From: Gemmatimonadota bacterium
Lineage (GTDB): Bacteria > Gemmatimonadota > Gemmatimonadetes > Longimicrobiales > Gaopeijiaceae
NCBI GenBank assembly: GCA_007125845.1
Contig: SLCK01000124.1
Coordinates: 1-51,191 of the forward strand
DNA: 51,191 nucleotides
Direction: 5' to 3'
How positions within the stretch are numbered: position 1 is the stretch's first letter; every line of letters starts with the position of its first letter. This document shows, in pieces, positions 27,594 through 36,120 of this stretch. Under the pieces are notes generated by a model that was given only the letters and a program-made list of their open reading frames with translations, did not search any database and was not told the origin of the DNA. A program made the position numbers and the translations under genes.

Positions 27594-30371
27594 ATGCCTA
27601 TTCACCCGGCCCGGCACGGGCGCGGCCCTTTGTGGGCCGCCCCGTGCCTTTTTCTGTCCGCCCTCCTCGCACCGGTCACCCTCACAGGCCAGGTCGGCGA
27701 AGGATTCCCGTCCGAAGGAAACGGAGACGTCATGGAGCAGGAGGCCGCCGCTCCCGCTGGTGCACCGTCCGCCCAGGCCACTCGCACCGACGAACCGATC
27801 CAGGTAGACGGCCGCCTCGATGAGCCGATCTGGTCGCACGCTCCGGTGATCGATCGCTTCACGCAGATCGAGCCGATCGAGGGCGCACCGGCGAGCGAGC
27901 GCACCGAGGTGAGGATCGTCTACGACACCGAGGCCGTCTACGTGGGCGCCATGCTCTACGACAGCGGGCCTCTCACGACTTTTCTGGCCCGTCGCGACGC
28001 ATCGATGAACGAGTCGGACGCCTTCATCGTCTTCTTCGACAGCTACCTCGATCGCCAGACCGCCTACCGGTTCGCGACCAACCCGTCCGGGATGGTCCAC
28101 GATCAGATTGTGATGAGCGGACGCAACGACAGTTCCTGGGATCCGGTGTGGGACGTCGCCACGCATGTGACCGAAGAGGGTTGGTCGGTGGAGATGCGGA
28201 TTCCCTTCAGCCAGCTGCGGTTCCGCCCGCAGGACATCCAGACGTGGGGGCTACAGCTCGAGAGGAGGATCCACCGCAACCAGGAGGAGGCGGTCTTCGC
28301 CTTCACCCCGAGGCTCGAGCAATCAGGCGTGCACCGCTTCGGCCTCCTCGAGGGAATCCAGGGGATCGAGAGCGGACGGGGTCTCGAGATCCTGCCCTAC
28401 ATGGTCGCACGCGCAGAGTATGTTCAGGGGCTCGACGATCCGGCGGTGGATTTCGGCAATCCGTACCGGAGCGGCTCCGATTTCTTCGCGAACGTTGGGG
28501 CCGACCTGAAGTACAGCGTCTCCTCCAACCTGACACTCGACGCGACCGTCAATCCCGACTTTGGCCAGGTCGAGATGGACCCGGCAGTGATCAACCTGAC
28601 CGCCTTCGAGACCCGTTTCGACGAGCGCAGGCCCTTCTTCGTGGAGGGACCGGACATCTTCCGCTTCAGCGAGGGGGGGCCCCGGGGGAGCGTCGGCGCG
28701 ATGCCCCAGCTCCTCTACTCCCGGAGGATCGGGAGGTCGCCACAGGGATCCGCCCCGTCTAGCGCGGTCTTCGCCGACGAACCGAGCTCCACCACGATCC
28801 TCGGAGCTGCCAAGCTCACCGGACGCATCGGCGACGGATGGTCGATCGGCGTCATGGACGCGGTGACCGCGGAGGAGGAGGCTCGCTTCGTGGACACCGA
28901 GGGCGTCCGCGACCGGACGATCGTGGAGCCGCGGACGAACTACTTCGTCGGACGCGTCCGGCGCGACGGCCGCGACGGAGACACGAGGATCGGATCGATC
29001 TTCACGGCCGTGAATCGGGAAACGGCCGGCTCGGGACTCGAGGGTCGGCTGCACTCCTCGGCCTACGTGGGCGGCGTCGACCTCGTCCACCAGTGGGACA
29101 GCCAGACCTGGCGCTTCAACAGCTCCGTGAGCTGGAGCCACGTCACTGGAGATCCGGCTGCGATCACGCGGACCCAGAGAGCCTCACAGCGCTACTATCA
29201 ACGTCCGGATGCGGGCCACGTGGAGCTCGACGGCGCAGCGACCTCGCTCTCCGGATACTTCGCGATGGGACTGATAGAGAAGCAGTCCGGGGTATGGACG
29301 GGCCGATTGGGGCTCGGCGTTTCGAGTCCCGGATACGAGCTGAACGACCTGGGCTTCCAGACAGCAAGCGACCGGATCTACTTCGACACCCACCTCCAGT
29401 ACAATCAGACCCGTCCCGGCCGTTACCTTCGCAACTGGGCCGTCTTCGGAGGCCCCAATGGGGTCTGGAATTACGACGGCGACCAGGTGCTCGACAACAC
29501 GAATGTCATGGCCCGTTGGCAGCTCATGAACTACTGGGGGGGGAGCCTCCGACTCGCGTACATGCGGGAGACGCGCAACGATCGGCTCACCCGGGGCGGC
29601 CCTCTCGCCCTCGACCCGGCGGCCTGGGAAGCCAACCTCAGCCTCAGCACGGACAGCCGGCGCTGGTACACCGTGCGAGGCAACGTCCGTACAGAAGGGG
29701 ACGCCGGAGGGTCCTGGAACCGGGTCACGGGATTGACCCTCAACCTGAAACCCCAGGAGAGTTGGGAGGTGGAGGTCGGCCCCCAGCTCCGCCGCTCGCG
29801 CACCACAGCCCAGTACGTGACCACGGTCGAAGATCACCTGGCCACCTCCACGTACGGACATCGCTACGTGTTCGCGACGCTGGACCAGACCACCTTCGGC
29901 ATCCAGTCCCGGGTCAACGTCACCTTCTCCCCCGCCCTCTCGCTGCAACTCTACACGCAGCCCTTCCTCTCCAGCGGCAACTACGGCACGCTCAAGGAAT
30001 TGGCGGCACCCCGAACGTTCGAGTTCCTGCGCTACGGCGAGGACAAGGGTACGCTCACCCGGCAGGAGGACGGAAGGTACCTGGTGGAACCCTCCGGACC
30101 GGGCACGGACAACGCCTTCGTGGTCAACGACCCGGACTTCAATCTCCGCAGCTTGATCGGCAACGCCGTGCTCAGGTGGGAGTGGCGTCCCGGATCGACG
30201 CTCTATCTGGTATGGCAGCAGAGGCGCGCCGAAACCGTCCGCGGGGTGGACCGCGAGCCCGGATTCGATCCGGTCGGAGACTTCGCGCTCGGACGCGAGT
30301 CTCGCGAGCTCTTCCGGCTCCAGCCCGACAACATCTTCGCAATCAAGGTGAACTACTGGCTGAGCCCCTGA
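27594..30371 (+). CDS. DUF5916 outer-membrane beta-barrel protein with CBM9-like N-terminus (paralogue 3)
   Basis: The product has 925 residues, the longest of the three paralogues. The signal (APCLFLSALLAPVTLTG, then QVGEG) supports ATG 27594, although a strong terminator hairpin lies within its first 20 codons. An internal ATG at 27732 with GGAG upstream would give a form without a signal. The CBM9-like part starts IQVDGRLDEPIWSHAPVIDRF. The barrel signature NPDFGQVEMDPAVINLTAFETRF and FDERRPFFVEGPDIF lies at about 320-355. The chain ends IFAIKVNYWLSP. It lies 21 bp after paralogue 2 and 29 bp before a lipoprotein gene. Confidence 0.9.
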   Translation: MPIHPARHGRGPLWAAPCLFLSALLAPVTLTGQVGEGFPSEGNGDVMEQEAAAPAGAPSAQATRTDEPIQVDGRLDEPIWSHAPVIDRFTQIEPIEGAPASERTEVRIVYDTEAVYVGAMLYDSGPLTTFLARRDASMNESDAFIVFFDSYLDRQTAYRFATNPSGMVHDQIVMSGRNDSSWDPVWDVATHVTEEGWSVEMRIPFSQLRFRPQDIQTWGLQLERRIHRNQEEAVFAFTPRLEQSGVHRFGLLEGIQGIESGRGLEILPYMVARAEYVQGLDDPAVDFGNPYRSGSDFFANVGADLKYSVSSNLTLDATVNPDFGQVEMDPAVINLTAFETRFDERRPFFVEGPDIFRFSEGGPRGSVGAMPQLLYSRRIGRSPQGSAPSSAVFADEPSSTTILGAAKLTGRIGDGWSIGVMDAVTAEEEARFVDTEGVRDRTIVEPRTNYFVGRVRRDGRDGDTRIGSIFTAVNRETAGSGLEGRLHSSAYVGGVDLVHQWDSQTWRFNSSVSWSHVTGDPAAITRTQRASQRYYQRPDAGHVELDGAATSLSGYFAMGLIEKQSGVWTGRLGLGVSSPGYELNDLGFQTASDRIYFDTHLQYNQTRPGRYLRNWAVFGGPNGVWNYDGDQVLDNTNVMARWQLMNYWGGSLRLAYMRETRNDRLTRGGPLALDPAAWEANLSLSTDSRRWYTVRGNVRTEGDAGGSWNRVTGLTLNLKPQESWEVEVGPQLRRSRTTAQYVTTVEDHLATSTYGHRYVFATLDQTTFGIQSRVNVTFSPALSLQLYTQPFLSSGNYGTLKELAAPRTFEFLRYGEDKGTLTRQEDGRYLVEPSGPGTDNAFVVNDPDFNLRSLIGNAVLRWEWRPGSTLYLVWQQRRAETVRGVDREPGFDPVGDFALGRESRELFRLQPDNIFAIKVNYWLSP
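27613..27653 (+). terminator. Strong intrinsic terminator inside the 5' end of a gene
   Basis: Arms 27613-27620 plus 27622-27628 pair with 27634-27640 plus 27641-27648. They form a 15-bp GC-rich stem with a single bulged C (27621) and a TTTGT loop, followed directly by T5 at 27649-27653. It is 41 nt after the stop of DUF5916 paralogue 2, the expected place for its terminator. It also lies inside codons about 7-20 of paralogue 3, encoding part of the signal peptide. Confidence 0.85.
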
Positions 30372-30400
30372 CCCCCGACGGACCCGAGGAATCCGAACCG

Positions 30401-31177
30401 ATGTCGTATCTTCGCACCCTTGTTGCCACCCTTCCTTTCGGAATCGTGCTCGCGGGATGTCAGTTCCTTCTCGCGGCCGAGGCGGACCCCTCCGAGCAAT
30501 CCGGAACGGGGATCGAGCTGACTCTCTCGGCTCCGGAACCCACCGCCGACTTCAAGGTCGGCATAGACGGGGGAATCTACGGATCTCAGCCGCGCGTGCG
30601 GATGGTGCGGGCGGACGGATCCACCTCCGTTACCGTGAATCTGGACCTTCCCGAAGGGGGCCCCTACCGGATCCGGGCCGTCGCTCGGCGAGCCGGAGAG
30701 GGGTCGGCGAGGGAAACAGCAGGTTGGGCCTCCGGAAAGACCACCGGCGTCATGGTGGAGGAAGGGACCACCTCCGAAGTCTCCGTGGAGCTCGAACCCT
30801 ACTCCGTCTCGATCTCGGCGCCGATCCAGGTGACCCGCGGCCAGATCGTCACCGTCCGCTGGTCGTACAACGATCCCGGAGACGTGTTGGAGGATGGGAA
30901 TCGCTTTGGAGAGCCCGGGGGCGCCCTCCGCATCCGCAATCTTCCCTTCCCGGACGGATCCACGGACGCGAACCGCATCGAGGCCTCGGGCGAGCGTGTC
31001 GGAGAAGGCGAGTACGAAATGTCGGCGACCTTCACCGCGAATCCCTCCGATCCCGAGACAGTCTACTTGCAGGTCGAGGCCCTCACGTTCGGCACCTTTG
31101 TGGACACCGCTCCGATCCACCTGGTGGACCCGAGCAGGCGCCGGGGCGAAGAGCTTCGCACGATCAGCGTGAACTGA
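30401..31177 (+). CDS. Hypothetical lipoprotein with beta-sandwich-like repeats
   Basis: The product has 258 residues; ATG 30401 follows GAGGA at 30386-30390. The lipobox is FGIVLAGC (Cys about 20). The mature part alternates strands (GIELTLSAPEPTADFKVGIDG, SVTVNLDLPEGGPYRIRAVAR, TSEVSVELEPYSVSI). A second segment (ITVGRGQIV-like QVTRGQIVTVRWSYNDPGDV) resembles an immunoglobulin-type sandwich. No named family was recognised. Its position 29 bp after DUF5916 paralogue 3 suggests cotranscription and a possible accessory role at the same membrane; this is inference only. Confidence 0.65.
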   Translation: MSYLRTLVATLPFGIVLAGCQFLLAAEADPSEQSGTGIELTLSAPEPTADFKVGIDGGIYGSQPRVRMVRADGSTSVTVNLDLPEGGPYRIRAVARRAGEGSARETAGWASGKTTGVMVEEGTTSEVSVELEPYSVSISAPIQVTRGQIVTVRWSYNDPGDVLEDGNRFGEPGGALRIRNLPFPDGSTDANRIEASGERVGEGEYEMSATFTANPSDPETVYLQVEALTFGTFVDTAPIHLVDPSRRRGEELRTISVN

Positions 31178-31276
31178 GCTCCGGGTGATGCGAGCTCCGG
31201 CGATCCTCTGGCCGCCTCCGGGGTTCTTATCTCCACACGCGAAGTCCATGTTCACCCGAAGAGGGAGTGCAGTCAC

Positions 31277-31705
31277 GTGTCGCATGCTGCGAAGGGAAGC
31301 GATGTGAAGGTCCATTACACCGGTCGCCTCGACGACGGAACCGTCTTCGACACCTCGAAGGACCGGGATCCGCTCAGCTTCACCCTGGGAGAGGGACAGG
31401 TGATTTCGGGCTTCGAGAATGCCGTCGAGGGGATGGGCGAGGGCGAGTCGAAGGAGGCCCGGATCCCGGCGGAGGAAGCGTATGGGGAGCGCCGCGAGGA
31501 GCTCATCCTTTCGGTTCCTCGCGAACAGTTCCCCGACGAGGTCGAGCCCGAGGTGGGGCAGCGTCTCCAGATGCAGACCCAGGAGGGCGAAGTGGTCCCC
31601 GTCATGGTGGCGGACGTCGAGGAAGACGTGGTCCGTCTGGACGCAAACCATCCGCTCGCAGGGCGAGACCTCACCTTCGACATCGAGGTGGTCGAGGTCG
31701 AGTGA
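31277..31705 (+). CDS. FKBP-type peptidyl-prolyl isomerase, SlyD-like
   Basis: The product has 142 residues from GTG 31277, with GAGGGA 10 nt upstream. The FKBP core is HYTGRLDDGTVFDTSKDRDP and FTLGEGQVISGFENAVEGM, followed by KEARIPAEEAYGERRE. Residues about 65-120 form the SlyD-type insert-in-flap chaperone domain (VPREQFPDEVEPEVGQRLQM). SlyD's metal-binding His-rich tail is absent, as in the short SlpA/FkpB-like forms. It is a cytosolic folding catalyst, separate from the DUF5916 operon by 99 bp. Confidence 0.93.
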   Translation: MSHAAKGSDVKVHYTGRLDDGTVFDTSKDRDPLSFTLGEGQVISGFENAVEGMGEGESKEARIPAEEAYGERREELILSVPREQFPDEVEPEVGQRLQMQTQEGEVVPVMVADVEEDVVRLDANHPLAGRDLTFDIEVVEVE

Positions 31706-31731
31706 CCCCGTTCGCGAAATTCCGTGACCGG

Positions 31732-31758
31732 GACGGTGCGGACGGTCTGGACGGTGCG
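31732..31758. repeat. Three tandem 9-bp repeats
   Basis: GACGGTGCG, GACGGTCTG and GACGGTGCG stand head to tail between the FKBP gene and the cytochrome gene; the first and third copies are identical. They could be a protein-binding array or simple slippage; nothing decides between these. Confidence 0.4.
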
Positions 31759-31807
31759 CAATGAGCGGGAAAAAAGAGGTTGCTTTCCGCAGGGTGAGGT
31801 GAAAGAA

Positions 31808-31823
31808 TAGCGCTGCAGCGCTA
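31808..31823. repeat. Perfect 16-bp palindrome upstream of the cytochrome gene
   Basis: TAGCGCTGCAGCGCTA is a perfect palindrome 70 bp before the cytochrome c start codon. With no loop it is more like an operator for a dimeric regulator than an RNA hairpin. Confidence 0.45.
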
Positions 31824-31892
31824 GCGATGTTCCCGGGGCGCGTCCCATTTTCGGGGTCCGCCCACGTACGGACTCCAACCATCTCTACAACC

Positions 31893-32861
31893 ATGCGAAC
31901 TGCGCTGAAGATCCTCGGGATCCTCATCGTGCTCGTCGTCGTGGCAGCCGGCGCCACCTATGCCTGGGCCTCGGCCTCGACCGAGCGTGCTCTATCCCGG
32001 ACCATCGACACTCACACGATCGACTTCCCCATTCCCTTCCCCCTCGATCCCGAGGAAGTGGAGGAGCTGGGCCTCAGCTCCGAAGAAGCCGATCGCGTGG
32101 CGCTCGAGCGCGCGCGCGAGCGAGGCCGGCATCTGGTAGAAGCGCGCTACGCCTGTGGAGAGTGCCACGGCGCCGACTTCTCCGGAGGGGTGATGGTCGA
32201 CGCCTTTCCCATCGGAAGCCTCCTCGGCCCCAACCTGACCAGCGGGGCGGGTGGGGTCACGGCGAACTACACCGCCGCCGATTGGGACCGGATCGTTCGG
32301 CATGGAGTGCTCCCGGACGGACGGCCGACCATGATGCCCTCGGAAGACTTCCAGCTCATGTCCGACCAGGAGCTCTCGGACATCGTCGTCTTTATCTCCT
32401 CCCAACCTCCGGTCGACAATGACGTCCCTCGACCGTCCCTCGGTCCCCTGGGTAAGTTCCTGGTCGCCACCGGAGAGATCCACCTCTCCGCCGACCTCAT
32501 CGACTCCCACGGCGCAGACCATCGAGCGTACCCGCCCGCCGCCGAAGTGTCCGTGGAGTTCGGTCGACATCTCGCCGGGGTCTGCACCGGCTGCCACGGG
32601 CCGGAGCTGGCGGGCGGTCCCATTGCGGGAGGCGATCCGAGCTGGCTCGCGGCCAGCAATCTCACTCCCCATGAGACGGGCCTCGCGGCCTGGAGCTACG
32701 AGGATTTCGTGCGGGTCATGCGTGACGAGGTGCGCCCGGACGGCTCCCCGATCGGGGAGCCGATGACCCTTGTCACTCCCTATGCGGACCGGATGACCGA
32801 GGTCGAGCTCATGGCTCTCTGGACCTACCTCGAATCGCTCCCTCCCCTACCGGAAGGATAG
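31893..32861 (+). CDS. Membrane-anchored dihaem cytochrome c
   Basis: The product has 322 residues from ATG 31893. An N-terminal helix (ALKILGILIVLVVVAAGATYAW) anchors it with the rest in the periplasm. Two c-type haem motifs are present: CGECH at 88-92 and CTGCH at 231-235, each opening a cytochrome-c fold of about 100 residues. Possible axial methionines are in RPTMMPSEDF (about 147-148) and in the C-terminal PMTLVTPYADRMTEVE. This layout is common in electron-transfer subunits of alcohol or sugar dehydrogenases, but no dehydrogenase gene is adjacent. It is transcribed alone, after a palindrome and a tandem repeat. Confidence 0.88.
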   Translation: MRTALKILGILIVLVVVAAGATYAWASASTERALSRTIDTHTIDFPIPFPLDPEEVEELGLSSEEADRVALERARERGRHLVEARYACGECHGADFSGGVMVDAFPIGSLLGPNLTSGAGGVTANYTAADWDRIVRHGVLPDGRPTMMPSEDFQLMSDQELSDIVVFISSQPPVDNDVPRPSLGPLGKFLVATGEIHLSADLIDSHGADHRAYPPAAEVSVEFGRHLAGVCTGCHGPELAGGPIAGGDPSWLAASNLTPHETGLAAWSYEDFVRVMRDEVRPDGSPIGEPMTLVTPYADRMTEVELMALWTYLESLPPLPEG

Positions 32862-33041
32862 CGCGAGGATACCCACGGCGACTCACCACCCTCGAGGACG
32901 CTCACAGGCGCACTCCTCCTCGCCCCGGGAATCTGGTGTTTCTCATCCCTTCGATGGATTTCGGATGCTCCGTGCGATCGCCTAAGTTGGTGGGCTGAAT
33001 CGACGGGGGGATGGAACGTCGCCCCGTGCCGGAAGACTGCG

Positions 33042-34493
33042 GTGTCGGTCCCCTTTGGCCGGCGCCCCATTGGAGGAGAAGCCACGAAGCGTCCACTCAT
33101 GACGATACTCCTGGTCGACCCCGATCCGACATCCCGCAGCTCCCTCGAACGCTCGCTCGAGCGGTGGGGATACCGGGTCCTTCTCGCCGAGAGCGAGGGA
33201 GAAGCCAGGACGATCGTGCGCTCCAGAACACCGGATCTGATTCTGTCCGGACTTCCGGTGGCCGGAAGAATGGGAGTGGAATTTCTGCGAAGTCTCCAGG
33301 AGGGAAGGCCGGGCAGGAGGATCCTGCTGCTCACAGGGCGTCACGAAGTGGAAGCCACGGTCGAGGCGATGAAGGCAGGGGTATCCGATGTCCTCACGAA
33401 GCCGGTCGATCGCGCCAGGCTGAAGAGTGTCATCGAGCGGACCCTCGCCTCCGGGATCGCGAGTCATGATCCTCCGTCCGCGAAGGCCAACGGGGCGCCC
33501 CATCCGACGCACGGACGGACGAAGGAGCGAGCGCCGGAGCCGGTCGAGTCGGATGTCGGGTTCGGCCGCTTCGTGGGACGGAGCGAACCCATGCTGGAGG
33601 TCTACTCGCTCCTCGGAATGGTTGGTGCATCCGATGCCGCCGTGCTCATCACGGGAGAAACCGGCACCGGGAAGGAGCTGGCCGCGAGGACGATTCACGA
33701 CTTGAGCGCTCGAAGTTCAGCGCCATTCGTGGCATTGAACGGAGCCGCAATCCCGCAGGATCTGGTCGAGAGCGAGCTTTTCGGCCACGAAGAGGGATCG
33801 TTCACGGGAGCGAACCGGAACCGGAAGGGTTGTTTCGAGATGGCCGACGGGGGCACTCTCTTCCTCGACGAAGTCTCCGAAATGACGCCGAGCCTCCAGC
33901 CGAAGCTGTTGAGAGTACTCGACGAAGCCCGATTCCGTCGGGTGGGCGGCCGCAAAGAGATGCGCACCAACGTGCGCATCATCTCAGCAACGAATCGAGA
34001 CCCGAGGACCGCGGTCGAGGACGGCTCGATGCGAGAAGACCTCTACCATCGATTGAACGTCTTCCCGATCCACCTCCCGCCCCTTCGGGAGCGGCGGGGG
34101 GACGTGGCCCTCCTCGCCCGGGTGATGCTGGAACGTTCCCGCCGCAAGCTTGGAGTGTCGGGCGAGGCGATCGGGGAAGAGTGCGCGGGACTGCTGGATC
34201 GTTACTGCTGGCCCGGGAACGTGCGCGAGCTCAGGAACGTCATGGAAAGGGCCGCCCTTCTCGCCGGCTCGGGACCGGTGGAGGCCCGACACCTCCCCCA
34301 ACATCTCCGGGACGATGAAGAGCCGGGCGATTTCCTACAGCGACTCCCGTCCGGGCTGACGGCCGCGGAGCTGGAGAGGCGATTGATTCTCCAGACGCTC
34401 GAGGACACGGGCAACAACAAGGCGGAGGCAGCCCGCCGGCTCGACCTGGACGTCAAGACGATCCGGAACAAGCTGAAGAAGTACAGGAATTGA
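33042..34493 (+). CDS. Sigma-54 activator (NtrC family) with a degenerate receiver domain
   Basis: The product has 483 residues from GTG 33042 with GGAAG upstream; ATG 33099 is an alternative that trims 19 residues. The receiver (about 20-135) keeps Lys in VLTKPVD. However, the phospho-acceptor Asp is replaced by Gly70 (PDLILSGLP), and the acidic cluster reads VDPDP instead of VDDDP. The AAA+ domain is complete: Walker A GETGTGKE, GSFTGA for sigma-54 contact, Walker B GGTLFLDE and R-fingers in LREDLYHRLNVFP. The Fis-type helix-turn-helix is NKAEAARRLDLDVKTIRNKLKKY. It likely activates sigma-54 promoters without conventional phosphorylation. It is followed directly by a PAS-GGDEF gene. Confidence 0.93.
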   Translation: MSVPFGRRPIGGEATKRPLMTILLVDPDPTSRSSLERSLERWGYRVLLAESEGEARTIVRSRTPDLILSGLPVAGRMGVEFLRSLQEGRPGRRILLLTGRHEVEATVEAMKAGVSDVLTKPVDRARLKSVIERTLASGIASHDPPSAKANGAPHPTHGRTKERAPEPVESDVGFGRFVGRSEPMLEVYSLLGMVGASDAAVLITGETGTGKELAARTIHDLSARSSAPFVALNGAAIPQDLVESELFGHEEGSFTGANRNRKGCFEMADGGTLFLDEVSEMTPSLQPKLLRVLDEARFRRVGGRKEMRTNVRIISATNRDPRTAVEDGSMREDLYHRLNVFPIHLPPLRERRGDVALLARVMLERSRRKLGVSGEAIGEECAGLLDRYCWPGNVRELRNVMERAALLAGSGPVEARHLPQHLRDDEEPGDFLQRLPSGLTAAELERRLILQTLEDTGNNKAEAARRLDLDVKTIRNKLKKYRN

Positions 34494-34600
34494 GCGAGAA
34501 TCGTGCGCGTGGTGAAGCACACGCGTGGCGCGGCACGAACCTTGATCCGAGAGTTGGGAAGTCGCGTGAATTCCGGCAGGCCCATTCAAGCGGTACATCG

Positions 34601-35848
34601 ATGCCCGACACCTCGAACAGAATCCTGGACCGTACCCCCGTGGGACACTTCGCTATCGACCCGCAAGGGGTGTTGACAGAGGTGAATCACATCGGTGCAG
34701 AGTTGATCGGGAAGCCCGAATTGACGTTGATCGGGCAGACCTTCGAGGACCTGGTTGCAAGCGATGACCGACCTCTCTTCAGGCGGACGCTGACCCGGGC
34801 CTTCGCGGAGAGAGCCCAGATCACGTCGTGCGAGCTCTCTCTCCTCTCCGAGGGCAGCGATCCCCGATTCGTGCGGGTGCAGGCCCTGGTCCACCCCTCC
34901 GACGGCGACCTGTGCCGGGCGGTGGTGATCGACCTGACGGACCGCCGCAACACCGAGAAAGAGCTGGAAATTATTGGGTCGGTATACCACACCGTCGACG
35001 AGGCGATACTCGTGGCGGACCGGGAGAATCGAATCCTCACGGTGAATCCGGCCTTCACCCGTGTCACCGGCTATCCACCCGAGGACGTCATCGGGCGCTC
35101 ACCGGACCTCCTCCTGGCGTCCGGCCCTGGGGAGGAGCGCCGCGACGGGGCCTCCCGGGTCCCCGACGCTGCCGACCACTGGCAGGGGGAGGTGCGACAT
35201 CGTAGGAAGGACGGTGTAGAGTACGTGGCCTGGGTGTCGATCCACTGCGTGAGGGATGACGACGACCGGGTCGTGCGCCGCATCTCTGTGATTCGGGACG
35301 TGACCCGGCAGAAGGAAGTGGAGGAGGCGATCTGGAAGAGAGCGAACTACGACTTCGTCACGGGGCTTCCGAACCGGCACCTGTTCCAGGACCGGCTCCG
35401 GCAGGGGATCCGTAAGGCGCAGAGGAACGGGCTATCTCTCGCCCTGCTCTTCATCGACCTCGATCAGTTCAAGGACGTCAACGACACGTACGGACATCAG
35501 ATCGGCGACGCCCTCCTTCTGGAAGCGGCGATCCGGATCCGAAGCTGCGTGAGAAACACCGACACCACCGCGCGCGTGGGCGGAGACGAGTTCGCGGTCA
35601 TCATGGCGGATCTGGACGACACCGGAAGAGTCGAGAGTGCCGTGCGCGACATCCTCCACCAACTATCCGAAGCCTTTCGGATCGACGGCCACGAGATCCG
35701 CATCTCCGCCAGCATCGGAGTCGGAGTGTTCCCGACCGACGCGCGTGAGCCCGGAGAGCTCCTTCGCTTTGCGGACCGGGCGATGTACGGCGCGAAATCG
35801 AAAGGCGGCGGAGACTATCGACGGCACGCGATCGACGTGTCTCCCTGA
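34601..35848 (+). CDS. Diguanylate cyclase with two PAS domains
   Basis: The product has 415 residues from ATG 34601. A TTG at 34490 overlapping the upstream stop is possible, but the extra 37 residues look non-coding. Two PAS domains (about 8-125 and 130-250; RILTVNPAFTRVTGYPPEDVIG, KDGVEYVAWVSIHCVRDDDD) precede a GGDEF domain. It has an intact GGDEF (327-331) and the inhibitory I-site RNTD (318-321) five residues before it. The protein makes cyclic di-GMP from GTP and is probably product-inhibited. It lacks an EAL domain and transmembrane helices. It lies in a signalling cluster just after a sigma-54 activator gene. Confidence 0.93.
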   Translation: MPDTSNRILDRTPVGHFAIDPQGVLTEVNHIGAELIGKPELTLIGQTFEDLVASDDRPLFRRTLTRAFAERAQITSCELSLLSEGSDPRFVRVQALVHPSDGDLCRAVVIDLTDRRNTEKELEIIGSVYHTVDEAILVADRENRILTVNPAFTRVTGYPPEDVIGRSPDLLLASGPGEERRDGASRVPDAADHWQGEVRHRRKDGVEYVAWVSIHCVRDDDDRVVRRISVIRDVTRQKEVEEAIWKRANYDFVTGLPNRHLFQDRLRQGIRKAQRNGLSLALLFIDLDQFKDVNDTYGHQIGDALLLEAAIRIRSCVRNTDTTARVGGDEFAVIMADLDDTGRVESAVRDILHQLSEAFRIDGHEIRISASIGVGVFPTDAREPGELLRFADRAMYGAKSKGGGDYRRHAIDVSP

Positions 35849-36120
35849 GAGATTCGCCGGTATTCGTGACCCGGCGCGTCCATGGTGGCGCGCGTCGCTC
35901 CGGGTCGCGAGAGCGCTAGTCCTCAGGATCGAGTCCTCCACCGGCGCCACCGGCGCCGTCCCTCCACGCTCCCCCAGCTTTCCACCGCGGAATCGAGGTC
36001 TGATGCTTGCATCTTATGTCCTGCGGTGCACATTTTGTGGCGGTTTCGATATGTTCCGGGAGCACTCATGGACCGAGATCGATCCCGCATGATTCCAGCG
36101 ATGATCGGAGGCTCGTGGTG

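Noticed and set aside
35849-36120. Gene in the gap before the HWE kinase
   Set aside because: The in-frame upstream extension (ATG 36007) is unlike a protein and skips a good GGAGG-GTG start; only a 9-bp direct repeat (CACCGGCGC twice) and a short inverted repeat were seen.
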